A DNA stretch of 64,000 nt from Bacteroides nordii WAL 11050 = JCM 12987 (GTDB taxonomy: Bacteria > Bacteroidota > Bacteroidia > Bacteroidales > Bacteroidaceae). The position numbers and the translations under genes are program-made. The stretch's first letter is position 1. Every line of letters starts with the position of its first letter. Location: assembly GCA_000613465.1 (NCBI GenBank), contig BAJA01000009.1, forward strand, positions 89,704 through 153,703. The letters are read 5' to 3'. Of this stretch, positions 25,453 through 33,147 are shown piece after piece. Below the pieces are notes generated by a model, which did not search any database, was not told where the DNA came from, and was given only the letters and a program-made list of their open reading frames with translations.

Positions 25453-26826
25453 ATGAAGAATTATCTGAAATATTCGTTGGGACTGACCTTATTTATTCTG
25501 GTTGCTTTGATTGGCATGCATTGGTTACCAGTCATAACGATTGATGGACATACAATGAGACGGGTGGACTTGTTGAGTGATATCCGTACACCTGAACCGG
25601 AAGAAGAAAAGATGGAAGCAGACAGCCTTCTTCCCGTACCTGAAGTGAAGCCTGCCTTTATAGACACCTGTCGTACAGGGATGACCTGTATAGAAGATTA
25701 TAGTGATTCTACCCTGCGTGGGATGACTCCTTTCTACCGTGCACTGGACGAGATTCCGATGAAGAAGCGCCTGGTGCGTATCGCTGTCTTCGGTGATTCC
25801 TTTATAGAGGCCGATATATTCACTGCCGATCTGCGTGAAATGTTACAGAAACGTTTTGGGGGGTGCGGAGTGGGCTTTGTCACCATAACTTCTATGACCA
25901 GTGGATACCGTCCCACAGTACGCCATTCGTTCGGAGGATGGTCCAGTCATGCCGTAACGGATAGTGTTTATTTCGATCGAAAAAAACAAGGCCTTTCCGG
26001 ACATTATTTTGTTCCCAACAATAATGCTTATGTTGAACTCCGTGGACAGAATAAGTATGCTTCTTTATTAGATACCTGTCAGCAGGCGTCTATCTTTTTT
26101 TATAATAAAGGTGCGGTTGATCTCTCTGTTCGTATAAATCGGGGAGAGACAGAAAACCGGCAATTTGAACCTGATGGGCATTTGCAGGCAATGCAGGTGG
26201 AGGGACGTATCGGATCTGTACGTTGGACAGTAAATCAGGCGGATTCTACGTTGTTTTATGGTATGGCGATGGATGGTACGCAAGGGATTATTGTTGATAA
26301 CTTCTCTTTGCGTGGTAGTTCCGGACTTTCTCTGCGAACGATTCCTGCCAGCATAATAAAAGAGTTCAATGAGCAGCGTCCCTACGATCTTGTCATTTTG
26401 CAGTACGGACTGAATGTTGCTACTCAACGCGGCTACAATTATGATAATTATCAGAAAGGGTTACTTACTGCTATTGAGCATTTGAAGGAGTGTTTCCCAC
26501 AGGCAGGTTTTCTGTTGCTTAGTGTAGGCGATCGTGACTATAAAACCGATACAGGAGAACTTCGTACGATGCCGGGAGTTAAGAATCTGATTCGCTATCA
26601 ACAGAATATAGCCGCTGAGAGTGGCATCGCTTTCTGGAATATGTTTGAAGCAATGGGAGGAGAAGGTAGTATGGCAAAACTGGTACATGCAAAACCTTCC
26701 ATGGCAAATTATGATTATACACATATTAACTTCCGGGGTGGAAAACATCTGGCAGGGTTGCTTTATGAAACATTACTCTACGGAAAAGAACAATATGACA
26801 GGAGACGTGCTTATGAGAATAAATAA
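25453..26826 (+). CDS. SGNH/GDSL-type secreted protein 1
   Basis: 457 residues. An N-terminal hydrophobic segment (about 5-25, LGLTLFILVALIGMHWLPVI) acts as signal anchor or signal peptide, followed by an acidic low-complexity linker (TPEPEEEKMEADSLL). The SGNH hydrolase core has block I VRIAVFGDSFIEADI near residue 113, and a block V-like DYTHINFRGGKHLAG near the C-terminus. An all-beta insert with conserved aromatic residues lies around 180-300. These proteins commonly act as O-acetylesterases or acetyl transfer partners of MBOAT enzymes. It is the first of three overlapping genes ending in an MBOAT acyltransferase, so a role in acetylating a surface polysaccharide is likely. The 3' end overlaps the next gene by 14 bp. 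Confidence 0.8.
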   Translation: MKNYLKYSLGLTLFILVALIGMHWLPVITIDGHTMRRVDLLSDIRTPEPEEEKMEADSLLPVPEVKPAFIDTCRTGMTCIEDYSDSTLRGMTPFYRALDEIPMKKRLVRIAVFGDSFIEADIFTADLREMLQKRFGGCGVGFVTITSMTSGYRPTVRHSFGGWSSHAVTDSVYFDRKKQGLSGHYFVPNNNAYVELRGQNKYASLLDTCQQASIFFYNKGAVDLSVRINRGETENRQFEPDGHLQAMQVEGRIGSVRWTVNQADSTLFYGMAMDGTQGIIVDNFSLRGSSGLSLRTIPASIIKEFNEQRPYDLVILQYGLNVATQRGYNYDNYQKGLLTAIEHLKECFPQAGFLLLSVGDRDYKTDTGELRTMPGVKNLIRYQQNIAAESGIAFWNMFEAMGGEGSMAKLVHAKPSMANYDYTHINFRGGKHLAGLLYETLLYGKEQYDRRRAYENK

Positions 26827-27712
26827 GTTTTTGTTATTTATCGTAATTCTCTTCCTGTCAGTTTCGTTAAAGCTTTTTGCACAGGATGCTTTGCCTGTAT
26901 GTCCCGTACGGGGGGCACCGATGAAAAGTGCTAAGCCGATGCGTGAGATGAAACTGCTTTACGATACTCTATCTGTGCAGATTGATTTGCCGGTTGCCTT
27001 TAAAGGAATAGGAATAAATGAGATTGTTGACAGTTTGGGGATACTTTCTCCTGTGCTGGAGCATTTGCGCCTTGTAAAAGGAGGAATACTGGAAGATACT
27101 GTACGTATTTTGCATATTGGAGATAGCCATATTCGGGGACATATTTACCCCCAGACCACCGGACAACGATTGGCTGAGACTTTTGGCAGTGTTTCCTATA
27201 CTGATATGGGAGTAAATGGGGCAACCTGTCTCACTTTTACACATCCCGACCGTATCGCTGCCATTGCTGCACTTAAACCGGAACTTCTTATACTCTCTTT
27301 CGGAACAAATGAGAGCCATAATAAACGGTATAATGCTAATTTGCATTATCAGCAGATGGATGAACTTATTTCGCTGATTCGTGACAGTTTACCGGATGTT
27401 CCGATCCTGTTAACGACTCCTCCCGGTTCTTATGAAAGTTTCCGACGGCGAGGCAGGCGCCGGACATATACTATCAATCCGCGCACAGTGACGGCTGCCA
27501 ATACCATTCAGAAGTACGCTCGTGATCATCATCTGGTTGTTTGGGATATGTATAATGTAGTGGGGGGAAGCCTTCGTGCCTGTAAGAACTGGCAGGAAGC
27601 CAGGTTGATGCGCCCCGATCATGTACATTATTTGCCTGAAGGATATATTCTCCAGGGTAATTTATTATACGAAGCCATTATTAAAGCTTACAACGATTAT
27701 GTTTCCCATTGA
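26813..27712 (+). CDS. SGNH/GDSL-type secreted protein 2
   Basis: 299 residues from ATG 26813. This start gives a proper signal peptide (MRINKFLLFIVILFLSVSLKLFAQ) and is preceded by GGAG. The longer open frame from 26621 lies entirely within the preceding gene and is unlikely. SGNH blocks are block I ILHIGDSHIRGHIYP, block II-like Gly in DMGVNGATCL, block III LSFGTNESHN (Gly/Asn) and block V RPDHVHYLPEGY with the Asp-x-x-His pair. All four blocks are intact, so it is probably an active esterase or acetyltransferase. It overlaps both neighbours by 14 bp, so the three proteins are probably made in step. Confidence 0.85.
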   Translation: MRINKFLLFIVILFLSVSLKLFAQDALPVCPVRGAPMKSAKPMREMKLLYDTLSVQIDLPVAFKGIGINEIVDSLGILSPVLEHLRLVKGGILEDTVRILHIGDSHIRGHIYPQTTGQRLAETFGSVSYTDMGVNGATCLTFTHPDRIAAIAALKPELLILSFGTNESHNKRYNANLHYQQMDELISLIRDSLPDVPILLTTPPGSYESFRRRGRRRTYTINPRTVTAANTIQKYARDHHLVVWDMYNVVGGSLRACKNWQEARLMRPDHVHYLPEGYILQGNLLYEAIIKAYNDYVSH

Positions 27713-29186
27713 TATAGATTTTAGCCGCCTCCGTGAGGTTTTCACATATAATCCGGAGGCTCCGATGATATTTAGTAGCGGAATATTTCTCTGGCTGTTT
27801 GCCGCCTTTATGGTGGTGTATGTACTTCTGCGTCATAAGTATACTGCGCGTATCTTGTTTGTTACCTTGTTTTCTTATTATTTTTATTATAAGAGTAGCG
27901 GTACCTATTTCTTTTTATTGGCTATTGTAACAGTTGGCGATTTTGTGTTTGCTCGTCTGATGGATCGCACTGACAATAAGTATGGACGGAAAGCGTGGGT
28001 GATGCTAAGTCTTTCTCTCAATCTGGGATTACTTTGTTATTTTAAGTATACAAATTTTCTGGGTGGAGTTATTGCTTCATTGATGGGCGGACAATTTACA
28101 GCGCTTGATATATTCCTTCCTGTAGGCATCTCTTTCTTTACTTTTCAGTCGCTGAGTTATACAATCGATGTTTACCGAAGGGATATAAAACCACTTACCA
28201 ATTTACTGGATTATGCTTTTTACGTGTCCTTTTTTCCTCAACTGGTGGCAGGACCTATTGTACGGGCACGTGATTTTATACCTCAGATTCGTAAGCCGCT
28301 TTATGTTTCGCAGGAAATGTTTGGACGGGGTATCTTTTTGATTGTAGCCGGTTTGTTTAAGAAAGCTGTTATCTCAGACTATATCAGTATCAATTTTGTA
28401 GAACGTATTTTTGATAACCCTACGCTTTATTCAGGTATAGAAAACCTGATGGGACTTTATGGGTATGCACTGCAAATTTATTGCGATTTTTCCGGATATA
28501 GTGATATGGCTATTGGTATTGCTCTCTTATTAGGCTTCCATTTTAATCTGAATTTTAATTCTCCGTATAAATCGGCTTCTATTACAGAGTTTTGGCGACG
28601 TTGGCATATTTCTCTGTCAAGCTGGTTGCGTGATTATCTGTATATCTCATTGGGAGGAAACCGGCATGGTAAATTCCGTCAGTATCTTAATCTTATTATT
28701 ACAATGTTTCTGGGGGGATTATGGCATGGAGCATCCTGGAATTTTGTTTTATGGGGTATGTTTCATGGCGTAGCGTTGGCGCTCCATAAAGCCTGGATGA
28801 CTATCATAGGGCGTAAGAAAGGGGAAGAAAGTCATGGTGTCCGTCGTTTTTTGGGTGTTATTATTACATTTAACTTTGTTTGTTTCTGTTGGATTTTCTT
28901 TCGTAATGCTGATATTCATAACTCAATGGATATGCTGGGACAGATATTTACAACTTTCCGCCCACAACTGTTCCCGCAATTATTAGAGGGATACTGGCGT
29001 GTTTTTGCTTTGATGGCATTGGGCTTTCTACTTCATTTTGCTCCTGATAGTTGGGAAAATGCAGTTTGTCGTGGGGTAATTCGCCTCCCGTTTTTAGGCA
29101 AAGCATTATTAATGGTGGCTATGATTTATCTGGTTATTCAGATGAAGAGTAGCGAGATCCAACCATTCATTTACTTCCAGTTTTGA
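27699..29186 (+). CDS. MBOAT O-acyltransferase (AlgI-like)
   Basis: 495-residue polytopic inner-membrane protein of the MBOAT family. AlgI and PatA-type members move acetyl groups from the cytoplasm to exported polysaccharides or peptidoglycan. About ten hydrophobic segments are visible. Conserved regions are PVGISFFTFQSLSYTIDVYR, FPQLVAGPIVRA, IYCDFSGYSDMAIG and, around the catalytic-type histidine, LGGLWHGASWNFVLWG. The start at 27699 (MFPIDIDFSRLREVF) is preferred; a longer frame from 27621 is inside the preceding gene. It is the last gene of the SGNH-SGNH-MBOAT unit. Together these resemble alginate-acetylation systems; the acceptor glycan is not known. Confidence 0.93.
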   Translation: MFPIDIDFSRLREVFTYNPEAPMIFSSGIFLWLFAAFMVVYVLLRHKYTARILFVTLFSYYFYYKSSGTYFFLLAIVTVGDFVFARLMDRTDNKYGRKAWVMLSLSLNLGLLCYFKYTNFLGGVIASLMGGQFTALDIFLPVGISFFTFQSLSYTIDVYRRDIKPLTNLLDYAFYVSFFPQLVAGPIVRARDFIPQIRKPLYVSQEMFGRGIFLIVAGLFKKAVISDYISINFVERIFDNPTLYSGIENLMGLYGYALQIYCDFSGYSDMAIGIALLLGFHFNLNFNSPYKSASITEFWRRWHISLSSWLRDYLYISLGGNRHGKFRQYLNLIITMFLGGLWHGASWNFVLWGMFHGVALALHKAWMTIIGRKKGEESHGVRRFLGVIITFNFVCFCWIFFRNADIHNSMDMLGQIFTTFRPQLFPQLLEGYWRVFALMALGFLLHFAPDSWENAVCRGVIRLPFLGKALLMVAMIYLVIQMKSSEIQPFIYFQF

Positions 29187-29224
29187 GTGTTTTCCGCACG
29201 GGGAGGTACGCCAGGCGATGATTA

Positions 29225-29317
29225 ATTGAAACGCAGATGAACACAGATTTTCGCAAAGGGAAATAAATAGATGATTAATATCTACAGTCTTTTAATCTGC
29301 ATTAATCTGCGTTTCAT
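29225..29317 (+). repeat. 100-bp interspersed repeat, copy c
   Basis: Starts ATTGAAACGCAGATGAACAC, contains TTTTCGCAAAGGGAAATAAA and CTACAGTCTTTTAATCTGC, and ends AATCTGCGTTTCAT. It matches the - strand of copy b at 10870-10967. It lies between the convergent MBOAT and GH20 genes, together with TTCCGCACGGGGAG (29192-29205), also found near 10519. Confidence 0.78.
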
Positions 29318-29325
29318 TAAATAAA

Positions 29326-29378
29326 TAGTACTTTGTGGAACTCTGTGCTACTTTATGGTGGAATATATTCAAGACCGT
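29326..29378 (+). repeat. CTCTGTG-type interspersed repeat, copy 2
   Basis: Contains TAGTACTTTGTGGAACTCTG then TGCTACTTTATGGTGGAATA and ends CAAGACCGT. It matches 32255-32305 and the - strand of 10819-10859. It sits 35 bp before the GH20 stop. Confidence 0.7.
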
Positions 29379-29412
29379 ATTACGATCATCCGTATTTCAT
29401 CAGATAGCAATA

Positions 29413-31748
29413 TTAATCCACACTTATTTCATCCATAAATAAGTAAGGTGTTTTTCCTTCTCCGGCGTGTCCTTTCGGCAAGGCGGGGCTACACTTGATT
29501 GTTACTTTTACAAAAGTAGCCTTTACTGGTGAGAATTCCACATTGTAATCTTCTATTCCTTTTTTGCCTAAGTTTGTTTCAGAAGGGTAGGTTTCTGAAG
29601 CTACTTCTTGGAAGTCTTTCCCATTTTCTGATACGGAAACAGCCAATCCGGTGGCTCCCATGATCCAGGCTCCCATGTCAACAATAGCTTCTGTTGAAAC
29701 TTTGCTTATTTCTGTTGGTACTCCTAAATGAATGGTTGCTTCAACATCTGTTCCCCAAAAACCTAACCAGCGTCCACCGGCATAGCTGTTTCCCCCCTTT
29801 AATCCGTCTACTAAAGTCGTAGCACCTTTATAGGAGTATTTGGCCGAAGGCTGAGCTTTCAGTTCAATCGGGCAACAGGTGGCTTTGTTGAAATTAACCT
29901 GTTCGGATATAATCTTACTGTTACCGGTAGGACGAACAGCAACGGCCTTGAAATCTGCAACCTGTGTAATGGTTATGGGAGCTTCATATTTCGTTCCGTT
30001 CGTAGGAGTCGGTTCTGTTCCATCCAATGTATAGTAAACAGGTGCATTATCCACTGTGCTAAGCTCTATCATTACTGCTTTTTTGTCTGGGTCGGATGTG
30101 ATATTTGATTTAATATCAAACACATGTTTGCCGTAGTTGAGGCTATCACGATCATAAAAAGCTAAAAGTCGGGGCAAGCGTTTGGTGAAGTCACTATAAT
30201 CCTTCTTTTCGGGAAGTGTCCATTGAACTTCTGCCAAAGCAGCCATACGTGGGAGCACCATGTATTCCACCTGTTTTGTCGTAGGGATATATTCACACCA
30301 AAGATTGGCTTGAGCACCAATAATGTGCTTTTTCTCTTCTGCGTTTAAATCCTCCGGAACAGGTTCCATACTATATACGCGTTCCAATGTTATACAACCA
30401 CCGATAGCATCTGGTTCATCTTTTGTGTCTGCTGTTTGGTAATAGTCAAAATATACATAAGTGTTTGGAGTCATAATCACATCGTGTCCCAACTTGGCAG
30501 CTTCTATTCCACCAGCCATTCCGCGCCACGACATTACGGTCGCATTGGGTGCTACGTCCCCTTCCAGGATCTCGTCCCAGCCAATTATCTGGCGCCCTTT
30601 ACTATTGAGGAATTTCTCTGCACGTTGCATGCAGTAACTTTGCAAACGGTCTTCCGCCGTATGTTTAGCGTCAGCTTTCAAGCCCTCTGCTTTGATACGT
30701 GCCTGGCACTTCGGACATTTGGCCCAACGATTGCGTGGAGCTTCGTCACCTCCGATGTGGACATACTTATAAGGGAACAGGTCGCTACCTCGCCCAGTAC
30801 ATCTTCTATAAATTGCATTGTTTTATCGTTACCAATGCAAAGTACATCTTCAAATATTCCCCAGTTTTTTTCTACTTCATACGGACCTCCCGTACAACCC
30901 AGTTCCGGGTAAGCAGCCAAAGCAGCAACCATATGTCCGGGCAGGTCTATTTCAGGGATGATGTTGATATAGCGTTCCTTTGCATAGTCTATAACTTCTT
31001 TAATTTGTTCTTGTGTGTAGAAACCTCCATAAGGTGTGCCGTCATATTCACCGGAGTTGTGTCCTATTACTGTTGCTGAACGTTGTGAGCCTATTTCCGT
31101 TAACTTCGGATATTTTTTTATTTCAATTCTCCATCCCTGGTCGTCTGTCAGATGCCAATGGAAAGTATTCATGTTATGTAATGCCAGCAAGTCGATGTAT
31201 TTCTTTACGAATTCTATCGGGAAGAAGTGGCGGCTTACGTCGAGATGCATGCCCCGGTAGCTGAAGCGTGGATAATCTTTGATGGCTGTTGCCGGAAGTG
31301 CAATCTTGGTGCCGGTAGTAGTTGCCGGAATTGATTTCCGCAAAGTTTGTATGCCGTAGAACACTCCATTAGGCGTTTGTCCGTTAATGGTGACTTGTTC
31401 GGAAGATACTGTAAGCTCGTATCCTTCTTTTTCCGTTATACTCTTGTCCAACCCTAAGATAATAGCATTTTGCGGTGTACTTTCCGATGTGATTGTTGCA
31501 ATGTCGAGTTCTTTTCCTGTCGCATCTTGGATATATCCGGATAAAAACTCTGCGTTTCGTTTCAGCAGCTCGTTTCCTTCCGGATAAAGAATTTTTGTGG
31601 TTTCCTGTAGTGTGAAAAGAGGTTCCTGACTGACAACGACCTCTTGGGGGAGAGGGATTACCTGATAATTGATTTCTTCCTTTTGCGTGTTGCATGAAGC
31701 GAAAGCCAATGTAGCGACCGCAAGAAGTGCTTGGTTAAGTTTTCTCAT
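29413..31748 (-). pseudogene. GH20 beta-N-acetylhexosaminidase lipoprotein, frameshifted
   Basis: Exo-acting GH20 enzyme that removes terminal GlcNAc/GalNAc by substrate-assisted catalysis. I start it at ATG 31748 (MRKLNQALLAVATLAFASC), which gives a lipoprotein signal with Cys at the lipobox. The N-terminal GH20b domain is followed by the catalytic barrel (FSYRGMHLDVSRHFFPIEFVKKYIDLLALHNMNTFHWHLTDDQGWR). The frame breaks at about 30780: restoring one C (acctg to accctg on the coding strand) rejoins EVATLFPYKYVHIGGDEAPR, which contains the catalytic Asp-Glu pair. The rest of the barrel (GWDEILEG, ANLWCEYI) and a C-terminal beta-sandwich / F5_F8-type domain (about 600-778) follow. Repaired length is about 778 residues, normal for Bacteroides GH20. 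The break is probably a sequence error. Confidence 0.9.
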
Positions 31749-31775
31749 AATAAAATTGATTAGTATTAGTTTGGG

Positions 31776-31783
31776 CAAATATA
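31776..31783 (-). promoter_or_regulatory. -7 box of the GH20 gene
   Basis: On the - strand TATATTTG matches TAnnTTTG and lies 27 bp upstream of the chosen start at 31748, which would give a leader of about 20 nt. I see no clear TTTG at -33. Confidence 0.45.
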
Positions 31784-31920
31784 GTAAAAATTATAGTTAT
31801 GATTTGTTTAAATAGGATATTAAGTATAGGGATATTTTTTCAGTAAAAATCAAATAGATGTGCGAATCAGTAGTTGGCTATTGAGTTCAAAGCTGATCGT
31901 AAATAGATTCATATCCGTAT

Positions 31921-32210
31921 AGTAACGAAGATTATAACCCTATCTTTTCGATAGCGGAAGTGTCCATAGACGGCATTGTTACCCTTGCCCGGTATTGTAC
32001 TTTGTCTTTCTCAGAAAGGAACATGCCTTTCCCCGGTGAACAGTATTGTTTTAGATGTACATGTAAAGCGGTACGACATGTACATGTGGGACAGCACGAC
32101 ATGTGCATCTCATGCTGCTTTACATGTACATCTAAAACAAGACTGCTCACCGAGGCTTTATACGTTACTCTACGAGAGGGGGCTTTATCAATACCGGATA
32201 AAGAGACTGA
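31921..32210. repeat. Foldback interspersed repeat, copy 2
   Basis: About 290 bp, homologous to 10564-10786. The arms are CCGGTATTG against CAATACCGG, and TTGTTTTAGATGTACATGTA against TACATGTACATCTAAAACAA, flanked by CCGGTGAACAG and CTGCTCACCG. Copy 2 has about 60 extra bases in the centre, itself made of ACATGTACATGT-like and GCACGACATGTGCATC palindromes. The - strand is open for 100 codons (KAPSRRVTYKASV, LDVHVKQ, YCSPGK, FLSEKD). The whole region 31779-32554 (776 bp) holds this element, two smaller repeats, and the sigma-factor promoter region; no other gene is visible. Confidence 0.75.
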
Positions 32211-32212
32211 TC

Positions 32213-32246
32213 CTTTGCGAAAATCTGCGATCATCTGCGTTTCAAT
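32213..32246 (-). repeat. 100-bp interspersed repeat, half copy d
   Basis: Only one end of the family is present: CCTTTGCGAAAATCTGCGAT then CATCTGCGTTTCAAT, identical in this part to copy b at 10934-10967. It is joined directly to the end of the foldback repeat. Confidence 0.65.
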
Positions 32247-32254
32247 AAAGATTC

Positions 32255-32305
32255 AAACTCTGTGGAACTCCGTGTTACTCTGTGGTGAAATACATTCAAA
32301 ACCGT
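32255..32305 (+). repeat. CTCTGTG-type interspersed repeat, copy 3
   Basis: AAACTCTGTGGAACTCCGTG, then TTACTCTGTGGTGAAATACA and TTCAAAACCGT. Matches copies at 10819-10859 (inverted) and 29326-29378. Three partial units of ACTCTGTGG follow one another inside it. Confidence 0.7.
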
Positions 32306-32417
32306 ACAGAGATGAGCAAAACTAAATTTTAATTTGATTTCAACTACTGATTCGCATTAGATATGTTAAAGTAAATCTGCAATTAGTGAGAAAAACAAAG
32401 AAGATATTGCACCTTGA

Positions 32418-32448
32418 ATTACGTATTATATCTTTCTTAACACTTCTG
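32418..32448 (+). promoter_or_regulatory. Putative ECF-sigma promoter of the sigma gene
   Basis: TACGTA at 32420-32425, 17 nt, then CTTCTG at 32443-32448. It is the same bipartite motif, with identical spacing, as at four other transcription units of this locus. It lies 106 bp upstream of the sigma gene start and suggests autoregulation. Confidence 0.6.
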
Positions 32449-32554
32449 TAATATATAGGAGAGTTGCAAATATACCATAGAACGAAAAAGTTCAGCACAA
32501 TTGTTCTTTCTTATATTAAAATGTTATGTTTGTATAGTCTTAAATATAATAGTA

Positions 32555-33124
32555 ATGAATGAACCTGATTTGATAACTGGCATAAAGAATGGGGATGTAC
32601 AGTGTTTTGAAGAACTTTTTATGAAATACTATTCACATTTCAACCAATTTATATTCGGATTGGTGAAGGACGAATGGATCTCTGAAGATATTACGCAAAA
32701 CACATTTATCAAAGTGTGGGTTAACAGAGAGAAATTACAAAGCGACTTATCGATTCACTCTTATTTGTATGTAATTGCTAAATATGAGATATACAACCAC
32801 TTTCGTTCCAAGCAGAATCAAATTGTAGATCGTTTCCTGGATGGCGTACACGACACCGTAGTTACTCCAAGTGCAGAAAACGAGTTGTTTTGGAACGAAA
32901 TGCAGAAAGCGATTGCCGCTATCATTGAAACAATGCCGGAGAAGCGGCGTGCCATTTTCAATATGAGCCGGTTCGAGCATAAGTCTGCAAAAGAAATAGC
33001 CGAAATAATGCATATTTCGGCACGTACGGTAGAAAAACATATTGAGCTTGCCCTTCGTGAATTACGTACGAAATTAACTCCTTTCTTATTTTGGATATTG
33101 GTCTATGGACATATTACATTGTAA
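32555..33124 (+). CDS. ECF RNA polymerase sigma factor (FecI-like, PUL regulator)
   Basis: 189-residue sigma-70 family ECF factor, from ATG 32555 (MNEPDLITGIKNGD), which gives the usual N-terminus; an earlier in-frame ATG at 32501 would add 18 hydrophobic residues with no family match. Region 2 is FEELFMKYYSHFNQFIFG LVKDEWISEDITQNTFIKVW. Region 4 is METMPEKRR-like (ETMPEKRRAIFNMSRFEHKSAKEIAEIMHISARTVEKHI). It should direct transcription of this PUL when released by the FecR anti-sigma factor (38433-39407) after the SusC protein binds its glycan. Unusually it is not next to fecR but lies at the far edge, convergent with the next gene. A bipartite motif shared with the rest of the locus precedes it. 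Confidence 0.92.
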   Translation: MNEPDLITGIKNGDVQCFEELFMKYYSHFNQFIFGLVKDEWISEDITQNTFIKVWVNREKLQSDLSIHSYLYVIAKYEIYNHFRSKQNQIVDRFLDGVHDTVVTPSAENELFWNEMQKAIAAIIETMPEKRRAIFNMSRFEHKSAKEIAEIMHISARTVEKHIELALRELRTKLTPFLFWILVYGHITL

Positions 33125-33147
33125 TTTGGATTACGATGTCTACTATC

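Noticed and set aside
26621..26812. Longer N-terminus for the second SGNH protein
   Set aside because: This stretch is entirely inside the preceding gene and gives no signal peptide; ATG 26813 does, with GGAG before it.
31932..32325. Overlapping open frames on both strands (100-121 codons) between GH20 and the sigma gene
   Set aside because: All are inside the foldback and CTCTGTG repeats; the palindromic core makes both strands look similar. I do not call a gene without proof of expression.
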